Assembly: GCF_001708505.1 (NCBI RefSeq)
Contig: NZ_CP015992.1
Coordinates: forward strand, 558,001 to 622,000
Direction of reading: 5' to 3'
DNA length: 64,000 nt
Source of the DNA: Pseudomonas sp. TCU-HL1
Lineage (GTDB): Bacteria > Pseudomonadota > Gammaproteobacteria > Pseudomonadales > Pseudomonadaceae
A program made the translations under genes and the position numbers. Below the pieces are notes generated by a model, which saw nothing but the letters and a program-made list of their open reading frames with translations, was not told the origin of the DNA and ran no database searches. Positions 52,690-61,578 of the stretch are shown piece by piece (positions within the stretch are counted from its first letter, which is position 1; each line of letters starts with the position of its first letter).

Positions 52690-53019
52690 TCAGGCCGGCA
52701 GGTTGAAGCGATGACCGCAGAGCAGGCAGAGGTTGTGGGCCAGAACGTGGCGATCAAGCGACTCACCCAACTGAGCGCCGAGCGCGCAGCCACCCACGCC
52801 GCCAGCCAGGCCGCCGAGGATGGCGCCCGACACGGAACCGAGGGTGATACCGACGGGCCCGGCGAGAGCGCCGAGCGCTGCGCCGACCTGACCACCCGCC
52901 AGGGCAGCGCTGACGCCACGCGCAACACCGCCCACGGTGCCGATGGCGGCGCCGACTTTCATGGCGTGATGGAAGGAAGCGACTTTGGGGGAGTGACAGC
53001 GAGGGCACTGCAATGACAT
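52690..53019 (-). CDS. Split zinc-ribbon protein with a glycine-zipper membrane core
   Basis: It is 109 residues after a perfect AAGGAGG site. The N-terminus MSLQCPRCHSPK and the C-terminus LCLLCGHRFN each give a CxxC knuckle that can close one zinc ribbon. The 75 residues between are Gly/Ala-rich glycine-zipper repeats (GAAIGTVGGVARGVSAALAG), probably a membrane hairpin. It is the first gene of the DUF932-yqaJ-radC set. Its function is unknown. Confidence 0.75.
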   Translation of the reverse strand: MSLQCPRCHSPKVASFHHAMKVGAAIGTVGGVARGVSAALAGGQVGAALGALAGPVGITLGSVSGAILGGLAGGVGGCALGAQLGESLDRHVLAHNLCLLCGHRFNLPA

Positions 53020-53364
53020 GGGGTAAACCTCCTTGGTGGTGATGTCATTGCGGTTATGTAGGGCTGAGATTTTTTCGAATCGAATGGTTGTGTCGCGAGC
53101 AGCTTATCCAAGGGGACGGGCTGCTGTGGACCAAAAGTTGCCGGTGGGGCCGGCAGATGCCGGCCCAGGCCGTGTAAAAACGCAGCAGGTGATGGATAGC
53201 TGGATATTGGATTGTTTTAGCGGCGCCCAGAGGCCCCGTGGGCGCTTGGTGTGTCGATCCGAGTTATTCAACTGATTCGGGCAAGTGTGGCTTCGGCGAT
53301 ACTGTGCGACGAGCTCAGCGGCCAGCCAACGGGGGGGCAGGCCTTCATCGCTGCCATCGGCGCA
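53020..53364. other. Intergenic region upstream of the ICE-type operon
   Basis: The 345-nt stretch has no convincing gene. It contains GGGCCGGCA/TGCCGGCCC, a perfect 9-bp inverted repeat (53147-53166), and must include the leftward promoter of the operon. A short rightward frame from about 53251 (LSGQPTGGQAFIAAIGALLP) ends in intron sequence and may be the start of a gene cut by the second intron relic. Confidence 0.45.
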
Positions 53365-54180
53365 CTATTGCCCAGCAGGTTCCAGGAAATGCTCCAGGCT
53401 GGCCATCACCCGCTCGCCCGCCTGTCGACTGCGCACGTAGACGTTCGCATCGTCGGCATAGCGTACGAAGCGATGACCGCGCCGGCTCAGCTCCTGATCG
53501 AGCTCGTTCAGCAGGATGTTCGAGAGCAGCGGCGAGAGCGGCCCGCCTTGCGGCGTCCCCTCCCGCCGTGGGCTCACGAGCCCGCCGTCCATGACCCCGG
53601 CTTCCAGGTAGCGCCGGATTAGCCGTAGCACACGCGGGTCTTCGACCTGACGTGCCAGCAGCTCCATCAGCAGGTCGTGGTTGACCCGGTCGAAGAACTG
53701 CTCCAGGTCCAGCTCCACGCTCCAGCGATAGCCCGCCGCCACATGGGCCCGGGCCATTTCGACAGCCAGGTGCGCGCTGCGTCCCGGACGAAAGCCGTAG
53801 CTGAAGTCCGAGAACAGCGGTTCGAACAGCGGCGTCAATTGCTGCAGCAGGGCCTGCTGGATCAAGCGATCCAGCACGCTGGGTATCCCCAGCGTTCTGA
53901 CACCGCCCTGGGGCTTGGGAATGTTCACCGCACGGACGCCGTGCGGCTGGTACGCCCCCGCCAGCAGCCGCTCCCGCAGGTGCGGCCAATACTGTTTCAG
54001 GTAGCACGCCAGGTCGCTCACCGACAAGCCATCGGCCCCCGGTGCGCCCTGGTTGCTCACTACCCGTCGATATGCACGCCGCAGGTTCGCCAGTGACAGC
54101 GCCCGCTCCAGCAGCGTGTTCGGCTCCGCTTTCGTCCACGTTACAGACGCCATCGGTGTCTGCGCACTGTCAGCCGTCAT
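53365..54180 (-). pseudogene. ltrA: Group II intron reverse transcriptase, truncated after the YADD box
   Basis: The start is taken at MTADSAQTPMASVTWTKAEP. The RT domain is intact through NIPKPQGGVRTLGIPSVLD, YGFRPGRSAHLAVE, VELDLEQFFDRVNHDLLM, EGTPQGGPLSPLLSNILL and the catalytic RYADDANVYV. It ends at SLEHFLEPAGQ, so the thumb, maturase (X) and DNA-binding domains are gone. A longer frame to 54309 exists, but it is intron RNA. Confidence 0.9.
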
Positions 54181-54653
54181 GTGCGGATACCGTCCGCCAT
54201 GCCGGGGAACGGCCTTCCCTGGGGGAAACTTCTGCGGTTCGACATCCCATGAGACTCCAACGCCTACCGGCGGTATAACCTGTTCGGCCCTTGGTGGTGT
54301 GGTTAGCACCGCTTACTACGGCCTCGGCTGACTTCTGCACGCCCATCCCGTCGCCTCTCGACGCCCGGTAGCACATCGGCAAGCGCACAGATCTCCCAGG
54401 GTAATTCGCGCGACCTTCCTGCTTATGCCTGGCGGATCTTCGTCGTAGCGTGCCGTGCAAGTACCGGGCTTTGACGATTTGGGCCGCCTCACCCCGCTAC
54501 GCCGCTTCCATCCGCTTCCTGTTCGTCAGGCCAGCAATTTGCTTCCGGCTTCCTTCAGATTCGCAGTCACCCGCGACACCCTTGCCTTCCGCTAGCACTT
54601 CCCCTTGCCGGGCGTGCAGAGGACTTTCACCTCCAAGTCGTCCCATTCACCTG
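53365..54653 (-). mobile_element. Truncated group II intron, relic 2
   Basis: On the minus strand, ribozyme domains (about 54653 to 54181) precede a maturase frame that stops at about 53365. The 3' domains are missing, so the intron is not functional. It abuts the relic of an MFS transporter gene on the plus strand at about 54653. It is unrelated to relic 1 by maturase sequence. Confidence 0.75.
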
Positions 54654-54911
54654 GGCGGTGGCATGTTGATCCCCGCCTCGGTGGCCGGCGTGGTGATCCC
54701 CAACGCCCACCGAGCTGGCCTGGCGGCAGGGTTGATGGGCTTTGCCCAGATGTTTGGTGCCACCTGCAGTGGCTTGCTGCTCGGCGTACTGCAAGACGGT
54801 ACCGTCTGGCCCATGATCGGGCTGCAAGGGGCCTTCGCGTTTGCCGCCATCACCAGCTTCAACGTGCTGAGCCGGGCAGGGCGACCGGCGGCTGCCGCAA
54901 CAGCGGGGTGA
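54654..54911 (+). pseudogene. C-terminal relic of an MFS drug-efflux transporter
   Basis: About 85 codons remain, GGMLIPASVAGVVIPNAHRA to VLSRAGRPAAAATAG, equal to the last two to three helices of a Bcr/CflA-type transporter (GLAAGLMGFAQMFGATCSGL). The 5' part is lost at the junction with the second intron relic. Confidence 0.75.
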
Positions 54912-55099
54912 GTGTTGGGGGAGCGCACGACACTGCACTTTCGATCAGCGCCTTATGGCAGGAGGCGATGGCGGACATGCACCGGCGGCTGGAGGACTTG
55001 CAGCCGGTCAACGAGAGACTGCACCGAGAAAACCACCCGTTGCGCGCGACCTTACAGGCCAATGGCCGGGTGCGGGATTTCGCCCGCCCGGGTGGCCGA
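54912..55099. other. Junction sequence with no assignable gene
   Basis: A rightward frame (LWQEAMADMHRRLEDLQPVN, then ERLHRENHPLRATLQANGRV) has coiled-coil character but no start or clean end. It may be a fragment of a lost gene. Confidence 0.35.
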
Positions 55100-55186
55100 T
55101 CAGCGTGCCATACCGTCCAGGCCACCGGCCTGCATGATCTCGGCGATGATCGGTAGCGGGGTCAGCAGCTGGCGGCGCATCCCTGC
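55100..55186 (-). pseudogene. C-terminal fragment of a GntR-type regulator
   Basis: Read on the minus strand: MRRQLLTPLPIIAEIMQAGG then LDGMAR and a stop. This matches the end of the GntR/FCD protein at the window end (MRTHLMTPVPIIAEIMRAGG) in 19 of 26 positions. The rest of the gene is gone. It marks the right edge of the disrupted region. Confidence 0.7.
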
Positions 55187-55210
55187 GCGCGGATTCTTTC
55201 TGAAAGTTCT

Positions 55211-56167
55211 TCAGTGCGAGCGGGCGTTGCGGACCTCGCGGGCGGTGCAGTTGTACTGCTGGCGGAAGGCACGGGTGAACTGCGCCTGATCGCTGAAGCC
55301 CCAGCGGTAGGCGAGTTCACCGATGGAAAGGTGGCAGTGCGGATCACGCAGTTGGCGATGCACGGCTTCCAGGCGTTGCTGGCGCACCCACTCGCCGAGG
55401 GTGTAAGGCGTGGCGGCGAAGAGCTTGTGCAGGTAGCGCAGTGACAGGCCGCAGGCGCTGGCGATGGATTGCGGGGAGAGCTCCGGGTCGGCGAGGTTCT
55501 GCGCAACGAACTGCTCGACCCGTTGCAGGTGCAGGGCGCTAAGGTTGGAGCTCTCGCTGCTGAGCACGCGTTCGTCCTGTTGCAACACCAGCAGCAAGGT
55601 GGACAGGGTCTGTTCCAGCAGCAGGTGGCGGGCGGAGGACGGGCAGTCGTCGAAGTTGGTGGCACACAGCCCCAGTTGATCGACGAAAATCCGCCCCAGG
55701 CCACGTTCGGCGCCGAAGCAGAAGCGGGTGTAGCGCTCGGGGCCGCGCAAGTGACCTCGCAGCGCCCGTTCGGGCAGCTTGAGCACCCAGAGATCGTTCT
55801 CGGCACCGTAATGGAAGCGGTAGGGCGCGTCCCCGCGTTCGACGATGAAGCCGCCCGGCGCGCAGCTCAGCTGGCGGCCGTCCTGCTCGAAATGCACGTC
55901 GGTACAGCGGGGCACGGTGACCAGGTAGAAGGCCTCGTTGTCCTCGCCGACCTGGGCCTTGCTGCGTGAATAACCCAGCATGCTGGAGCGCAGGCGCGAG
56001 AGGCTGACGGGGCTGCTTGGGGTATCCCAGACCTGCAGGTGACCGTCGAAGGGCTTGCCTGTGTCGAACTCCAGCGACAGCGGGAAGTAGGTAGCGCTGA
56101 TGGCCTCGGCCCAGCGCACCTGCCGTTCATGCTGCGACCAGCTGCTGGTCGACGATTCATGGGGCAT
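55211..56167 (-). CDS. AraC-family transcriptional regulator
   Basis: It is 318 residues. The N-terminal sensing domain is of the AraC-binding-like (AraC_binding_2) kind (FPLSLEFDTGKPFDGHLQVW; APGGFIVERGDAPYRFHY). The C-terminal double helix-turn-helix runs from about 215 (QSIASACGLSLRYLHKLFAA; AYRWGFSDQAQFTRAFRQQY). It lies 98 nt downstream of hyuA on the same strand, with a hairpin between. It is probably the regulator of the hydantoinase-type cluster. Confidence 0.92.
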   Translation of the reverse strand: MPHESSTSSWSQHERQVRWAEAISATYFPLSLEFDTGKPFDGHLQVWDTPSSPVSLSRLRSSMLGYSRSKAQVGEDNEAFYLVTVPRCTDVHFEQDGRQLSCAPGGFIVERGDAPYRFHYGAENDLWVLKLPERALRGHLRGPERYTRFCFGAERGLGRIFVDQLGLCATNFDDCPSSARHLLLEQTLSTLLLVLQQDERVLSSESSNLSALHLQRVEQFVAQNLADPELSPQSIASACGLSLRYLHKLFAATPYTLGEWVRQQRLEAVHRQLRDPHCHLSIGELAYRWGFSDQAQFTRAFRQQYNCTAREVRNARSH

Positions 56168-56199
56168 GGCGTGTCCTCGTGCTTATTGCTCTTGTGAGG

Positions 56200-56230
56200 A
56201 CAGCGCGGCAGGTCGAGCCTGCCGCGCTGT
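56200..56230. terminator. 13-bp hairpin between hyuA and the AraC gene
   Basis: ACAGCGCGGCAGG pairs with CCTGCCGCGCTGT across a 5-nt loop. No U-tract follows, so it is a weak terminator or an operator. Confidence 0.5.
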
Positions 56231-56265
56231 GTGTCGGCCAATAATCCGCGTGATTCAGGGCCGCA

Positions 56266-58350
56266 TCAAGCGCAGCGCGTCACCCGGTAGGTGGCGGACG
56301 GCTCGAGGGTCGCCTGCCAGCCCGGTGGCACCACAATATTAGTGGTGTCTTCCTCGATCACGCAGGGGCCTTGCACCGCCTGGCCGGGTTGCAGGCGGTT
56401 GCCATTGAACACGGCGGTGGACTGCCAGTCGCCATCGGCGCTGAACAGCATGGGGCGCAAGCTGTCCGGAACCGGTGCCGGCGGGTTGGCCGGACCTTGC
56501 AGCTCGGGTTGCGGTGGGCGTGGCAGGTGACCGATCACCGAGCACTCCAGGTTCACCAACTCCACCGGGCTGCCCTTTTCGCTGTAGGAATAGAGGGTCT
56601 TGTGAAGCGCGTGGAAGTCCTCGCAGAGCGCGGCGAGGCCCGCTTCGTCGAGCTGGTGTGCTTCCAGTTGCACGCTGCATTCGTGGATTTGCCCGAGGTA
56701 GCGCATTTCCAGGGTGTAGTGGCAGCTAGTGGTCTCGTCGCCGAAACCGTCGTCACGCAGGTTGACCAGACCCTGCTGGCGCAGGTCGGCCAGGGCGCGA
56801 TTGAGCCGGCTCAGGTTCACGTGTCCGGCGTCTAGGCGCATGGGCAGGGTAGTCAGCTGGTCGTAGCGCACATCGGAGAGGATCTGGCCGAAGGCGCACA
56901 GACCGGAGGCGACCTTGGGGATCAGCACAGTGTGGATGCCGATTTCCTCGGCCAGGCGCACCACGTGCATGCCCGCCGCGCCGCCGGCACCGATCAGGGC
57001 GAAGTCGCGCGGGTCGTGGCCGCGTTCGATGGACACGCGGCGGATGCCGTTGACCATGTTCAGGTTGACCAGCGTGGTGATGCCGAAGGCCGCACGCTCG
57101 ATGCTGATGCCCAGCGGGTCGGCGATCTTCTGCCGGATGGCGTCCAGCGCCGCCTGGCGGTTGAGGCGGATGCTGCCGCCAAGCAGGGCGCCGTCCGGCA
57201 GGTAGCCTAGGGCCAGGTTGGCATCGGTCACCGTCGGCTCGGTGCCGCCCTTGCCGTAGCACACCGGGCCCGGCTTGGCGCCAGCGCTGCGTGGGCCGAC
57301 CTGGAGCATGCCCAACTCGTCGAGGTGGGCGATGGAGCCGCCGCCGGCGCCGAGGGTTTCCACCTGGATCATCGGCACGCCGATACGTTGGCGGAGGAAG
57401 TCCACGTCCTTGCTGAAGTTGGTGCGCCCGGCATTGGTCAGGGTGATGTCGAAGGAGGTACCGCCCATGTCGACGGTGATCACATTGTCGATGCCGAAGG
57501 GGCGAGCCACCGAAAGGCCCGCCTGGGGCGCCGAGGCCGGGCCGGAGTTGATGGCGTTCACTGCGCGATCGCGCATCACATTGCCCGGCGCCAGGCCGCC
57601 ATTGGACTGGAAGTAGCGCACCGGCTGCTGGGCGCCAAGTTCCTCGAACAGTGCGTCGATGCGTTCCACGTAGCGGCCCATCACCGGGCTCAGGTAGGCG
57701 TTGACCACGGTTGTCGAGGTGCGGGTGTATTCGCGGATCTGCGGGAACACTTCGAAACCGGTGCAGACGAAGGCGCCGGGCAGGGTGGCGCGTACCAGTT
57801 CGGCGGCGCGCTTCTCATGGCTCGGGTTGCGCACCGACCAGACGAAGGAGATGGCCACCGCCTCCACGCCCTCGGCGCGGAAGTAGTCGATGGCGTCATG
57901 AATGGCGCGTTCATCCAGCGGGCTGTGCTCACGGCCGTCGCTGAGGATACGGCCGGCAATGGGGCGGCGCAGGTGACGCGGTACCAGCATGTGCGCTGGT
58001 GGGTAGTTAGCGTCGTAGCGGTGGCCTTCTTCCTTGTGGCCGAGGCGGATTTCCAGGCTGTCCTCGTGGCCTTCGGTGCAGAGCAGGCCGACTTTGACGC
58101 CGGTGCGCTCGATCAGTGCGTTGAGGGCTACCGTGGTGCCGTTGATGCACAGGTCGCAGTTGGCAATGATGTCCGCCGGCGTGCGGCCGGTGGCGTCGGC
58201 GATCTGCGCGAGGCCGGCGCGGATGGCCAGGGTGCCGTCCTGCGGAGTGGAGGGCGCCTTGAACAGCTGCACGGAGCCGTCGCGGTTGGCCAGGATGAAG
58301 TCGGTGAAGGTGCCGCCGGCGTCGATGCCCAGGCGAAATTGGTTGCGCAT
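56266..58350 (-). CDS. hyuA: Hydantoinase/oxoprolinase subunit A
   Basis: It is 694 residues of the N-methylhydantoinase A / 5-oxoprolinase family, which couple ATP hydrolysis to ring opening of cyclic amides. The N-terminal ASKHA-like motif is LGIDAGGTFTDFILA. Further motifs are INGTTVALNALIERTG, YTRTSTTVVNAYLSPVMGRY, NVITVDMGGTSFDITL and AGGAAGMHVVRLAEEIG. It starts 14 nt after hyuB, so the A and B subunits are made together. The exact substrate cannot be read from sequence. Confidence 0.92.
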   Translation of the reverse strand: MRNQFRLGIDAGGTFTDFILANRDGSVQLFKAPSTPQDGTLAIRAGLAQIADATGRTPADIIANCDLCINGTTVALNALIERTGVKVGLLCTEGHEDSLEIRLGHKEEGHRYDANYPPAHMLVPRHLRRPIAGRILSDGREHSPLDERAIHDAIDYFRAEGVEAVAISFVWSVRNPSHEKRAAELVRATLPGAFVCTGFEVFPQIREYTRTSTTVVNAYLSPVMGRYVERIDALFEELGAQQPVRYFQSNGGLAPGNVMRDRAVNAINSGPASAPQAGLSVARPFGIDNVITVDMGGTSFDITLTNAGRTNFSKDVDFLRQRIGVPMIQVETLGAGGGSIAHLDELGMLQVGPRSAGAKPGPVCYGKGGTEPTVTDANLALGYLPDGALLGGSIRLNRQAALDAIRQKIADPLGISIERAAFGITTLVNLNMVNGIRRVSIERGHDPRDFALIGAGGAAGMHVVRLAEEIGIHTVLIPKVASGLCAFGQILSDVRYDQLTTLPMRLDAGHVNLSRLNRALADLRQQGLVNLRDDGFGDETTSCHYTLEMRYLGQIHECSVQLEAHQLDEAGLAALCEDFHALHKTLYSYSEKGSPVELVNLECSVIGHLPRPPQPELQGPANPPAPVPDSLRPMLFSADGDWQSTAVFNGNRLQPGQAVQGPCVIEEDTTNIVVPPGWQATLEPSATYRVTRCA

Positions 58351-58363
58351 GTCGAATCTCCGA

Positions 58364-60109
58364 TCAGTACTGGGCGCGGGCAGCGCGGGTGGCGGTTTCG
58401 TCGAGGTGGCCTTTGGCGTCGAGGATCACGCCATATTCCAGGGCTGCGCCCTTGGGCGAGACCAGGCCGTTGCGCACGTCTTCCAGCACGGCGGCCACGG
58501 GGCGACGCAGCGGGTCGCCATAGCCGCCACCACCCGGGTTGATGTTGATGATCCGCTCGCCCGGATGGACGGTGAGCATGGGGTTCTGGATGTAGTGGGT
58601 TTCCTCGCCGTTGACCTGGCGGTGGATCAGCCGGCCGAGCTTTGGCTCGATCAACACGTTGCGCGCCCCAGCCGCGCCGGCTGTTGGCAGCTGCCGGCCT
58701 TCACCGAAGCCGACCATGGTCATGTCGTGGGCCAGGGGCTCGATCTCCAGGCGTGTGCCGGAGCCGCCGCGGAATTCGCCGGCGCCGCCGCTATCGGTCA
58801 TCAGGCTGTAGCGGTGGATGACCACCGGGTACGCATGTTCGAGCAACTCTATGTCGCCGCTCATCAGTGCACCGAAGCAGCACAGCGGACCGCGGGAATG
58901 CCAGCCATCCATCACCTTGTTGGCGCCAGCGCCGGAAATGATCGAGGCCAGGACCATGGTCACGTACTCGCTGTTCTCGTTGCGCGGGTCGCGGCCGGCG
59001 ATGTTGATGCCGCTGGTGTGACCCCAGGAGGCGGTGACGCGCTGCGGCGAGGCCTGCTCCAGGGCCAGGCGCACGGCGTCGGCCAGGGTTTCCATCGGTG
59101 TGGTGGTGCAGTTGACGTGGGGCGCCGGCTCCTGGGCGTTGCACAGGGTGCCGCGCGGGCCGACGTCGACACTGACGCAGCGGTACAACCCTTCGTTATA
59201 GGGCGGGGCGACCTGGGCGAACATCATCAGCCCGAGGTAGACGCCGGATACCGAGTTGCCCTCGTAGGAGTTGATGAAATAGGGCACCTGCGGCGGGCTT
59301 TCGATGCGCACGTGGGCCTGGTCGCCGCGGATTTCCACATGGGCGGTGATGGCCAGTTCACCCAGGCCGTGGCCAGAGTCTTCAAGCACGGCGGTGCCGC
59401 TGTAGTGGCCATCCGGGACGTCGCGCAGCAGGGCGCGCATGTGGCGGTCGGCCATGTTCTTCAGCTCGGCGATGCAGGCGCGAACCTGCTCGACGCCGTA
59501 CTTGTCGAGCAGCTCCAGCAGGTGCCTTTCGCCGACGCTGCAGGCGCCGAACTGGGCGTTGAGGTCGCCCTCCTGGTAGGGGCGGGCGCGCATGTTGGTG
59601 AGCATCAGGTTGATCACGTCTTCACGGCGCTTGCCATTGGCCCACAGCTTGACCGGCGGGATGCGCAGGCCTTCGGCGTAGATTTCCTTGGCGTCCGGGT
59701 TGTAGCCGGCCGGTACGGGGCCGCCGATGTCGGTGAGGTGGCCCTTGCACACGGTCCAGAACACCAGCTCGCCCTTGTAGAACACCGGTTTGTACATGCA
59801 GCAGTCGAGGATGTGGCTGCCTTTGTAGGCGGGGTCGTTGTGGTAGATCACGTCGCCTTCGGCAATGTCGTCGCCGAAAAACTCGGCCACGCACTTCATA
59901 GCGGGAATCAGCGAGCCCAGGTGGATCGGGATGTCCTGGCCTTGCAGGATCATCTCCGGGAGATGGTCGAACAGGGAGTTGGAGTAATCGTGGGCAAGGT
60001 TGAAGACACTGGAACGGCCAGTCTTCTCCAGGGTCAGGGTCATTTCGCGCTGCGCTGTTTCCAGCGCGCCTCGCACGACCGCCAAGGTGATCGGATCTAC
60101 TGTTTTCAT
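58364..60109 (-). CDS. hyuB: Hydantoinase/oxoprolinase subunit B
   Basis: It is 581 residues, the HyuB partner of HyuA. Conserved parts are TVDPITLAVVRGALETAQRE-like text at the N-terminus, DVIYHNDPAYKGSHILD, VFWTVCKGHLTDIGGPVPAG and the C-terminal INPGGGGYGDPLRRP. Order B then A with a 14-nt gap is an operon. An NCS1 permease and a porin lie upstream on the same strand, which fits uptake plus hydrolysis of a cyclic nitrogen compound. Confidence 0.92.
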   Translation of the reverse strand: MKTVDPITLAVVRGALETAQREMTLTLEKTGRSSVFNLAHDYSNSLFDHLPEMILQGQDIPIHLGSLIPAMKCVAEFFGDDIAEGDVIYHNDPAYKGSHILDCCMYKPVFYKGELVFWTVCKGHLTDIGGPVPAGYNPDAKEIYAEGLRIPPVKLWANGKRREDVINLMLTNMRARPYQEGDLNAQFGACSVGERHLLELLDKYGVEQVRACIAELKNMADRHMRALLRDVPDGHYSGTAVLEDSGHGLGELAITAHVEIRGDQAHVRIESPPQVPYFINSYEGNSVSGVYLGLMMFAQVAPPYNEGLYRCVSVDVGPRGTLCNAQEPAPHVNCTTTPMETLADAVRLALEQASPQRVTASWGHTSGINIAGRDPRNENSEYVTMVLASIISGAGANKVMDGWHSRGPLCCFGALMSGDIELLEHAYPVVIHRYSLMTDSGGAGEFRGGSGTRLEIEPLAHDMTMVGFGEGRQLPTAGAAGARNVLIEPKLGRLIHRQVNGEETHYIQNPMLTVHPGERIININPGGGGYGDPLRRPVAAVLEDVRNGLVSPKGAALEYGVILDAKGHLDETATRAARAQY

Positions 60110-60270
60110 GGGGCACCAACGCTTGTTTTTATGTTTCGGGTGAGGGCCGTCTGCGCGCGGCCCATGGGGTATACGCTACGGCTGGGGCGGGGTGGCTGGC
60201 TTGTCGCTGGGTGTACCCCTTGTTGCGTTTTGGCGCACTCGGGGAGGGGAATTACCGGGGCGCATTCCAC

Positions 60271-60325
60271 GTAGGAGCAAGCTTGCTCGCGAAGGGGGCC
60301 TGCGCCTTCGCCAGCAAGCGGGCTC
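60271..60325. repeat. REP-type palindromic element
   Basis: GTAGGAGCAAGCTTGCTCGCGAA is followed, about 10 nt later, by CTTCGCCAGCAAGCGGGCTC in inverted orientation. This is the common Pseudomonas REP core. It lies 12 nt beyond the porin stop, so it may stabilise that transcript's 3' end. Confidence 0.85.
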
Positions 60326-60336
60326 AGGTCGGGCGG

Positions 60337-61512
60337 CTAGAAGTAGTACCCGATGTTGCTGTAGAGCTGGTTTTCCCAGCGCTCGCTGCCGCCGGCGCCG
60401 AGGCTCTGGGTGTAGCTGCTGCCACCGATATATGGGTCGTTCTTGCCGTGCAGCCACTCCAGGGCGATCCACAGCGGGCCGAGGCTGAAGGAGCTGCCGG
60501 CGATGAAGCGCTGGGAGTCCTGGAAGGCGCTTTCATCCTTGTCGAACAGGCTGTAGTTGGCGTAGAGCTTGATGCCCGACAGCCAGCCGTATTGCCCGGC
60601 GATGTCGTAGCTGAGGTCGGCGAGGTACAGGTTGCCCTTGGCGGCGACGTTGAAGGTGCCGTCGAAGCTGCCGAAGCTCACCAGACGATCGTCGCCGGGG
60701 TTCTTCGGCGTCATCTGCTGCCTTGCCGCCTGGGCTTGAATGCCCCAGGGGCCGTGATTGCCGGAGAAATGCAGGGCGGCGGCATAGCGATGGCCGTCTC
60801 GGTCGGTGTCCTGGTTCTCCAGCGTCGAGGCGAGGCCCGAGAGGCCGACTTCCGATTTCCAGCCGCCGGCCTCGAACTGCCGCGCCAGGCGCCCGACGAG
60901 GATGTCCTTCTCGTGGTTGTCACTGCCGTCCACCACGTAATCATCTGCCGTTGCCACGCCGGTGCCGTAGGTTCGCCCGCCACGGCTGGTGCCCTTGCCC
61001 TGTTCGGCGGGGATCGGGTAATAGGCCGCCTGCAGGTCCCAGTCGCCGCTTTGCTGCAAGTAGTTGAAGCCGATGTCCTGGGTGTCTTCCAGGCCGATCA
61101 CGTTGCCCAGGCTTTCGAAGAAGGTGCTGCCGAAGTAGGGCAGCAGGCCGAACGGAATGGGCGTCTGGCCCACCTGCAGTTGCTGCTCAGGGGAGAACTT
61201 GTAGCCAACCCAGGCGTACTCGGCGAAGGCGATGTCGCCTACTTTGTCGGTGTAGTCAAACGGGTAGGCATCGCCATAGAAACGGTACTTGGCGGCGGCG
61301 ATCCAGGTGTCGGAGTGGTAGTCCGCAGTAAGAAAGAAGGTATCGAAGCTGAACTTGGAAAGGTCCCGGTCCGGGTCATAGTCCAGGCGCCCGCGGATGG
61401 CGCCGCCGAGGTCGAGGTTATCGGTGATTTCCACGGCGTAGACCGGCTGCGCGAGGCCGACGGCGAGCAGGGTTGCCAGAATCGAGTTAAGCCGAGTGTG
61501 TTGCAGGTTCAT
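60337..61512 (-). CDS. Outer-membrane porin-like protein
   Basis: It is 391 residues. Signal peptide MNLQHTRLNSILATLLAVGLAQPVYA is followed by beta-strand-type text (LGGAIRGRLDYDPDRDLSKF; WIAAAKYRFYGDAYPF; LALEWLHGKND-like ending) and a C-terminal YSNIGYYF with terminal Phe, the outer-membrane barrel signal. The family is best described as carbohydrate/phosphate-selective porin-like. It probably admits the substrate of the cluster. Confidence 0.8.
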   Translation of the reverse strand: MNLQHTRLNSILATLLAVGLAQPVYAVEITDNLDLGGAIRGRLDYDPDRDLSKFSFDTFFLTADYHSDTWIAAAKYRFYGDAYPFDYTDKVGDIAFAEYAWVGYKFSPEQQLQVGQTPIPFGLLPYFGSTFFESLGNVIGLEDTQDIGFNYLQQSGDWDLQAAYYPIPAEQGKGTSRGGRTYGTGVATADDYVVDGSDNHEKDILVGRLARQFEAGGWKSEVGLSGLASTLENQDTDRDGHRYAAALHFSGNHGPWGIQAQAARQQMTPKNPGDDRLVSFGSFDGTFNVAAKGNLYLADLSYDIAGQYGWLSGIKLYANYSLFDKDESAFQDSQRFIAGSSFSLGPLWIALEWLHGKNDPYIGGSSYTQSLGAGGSERWENQLYSNIGYYF

Positions 61513-61578
61513 TGACCGCTCCGGTGTTCTTGTTGTGGATGGCGGAGAAAGGGGCCGCCCGGAGACGGCCGGGGGGGA

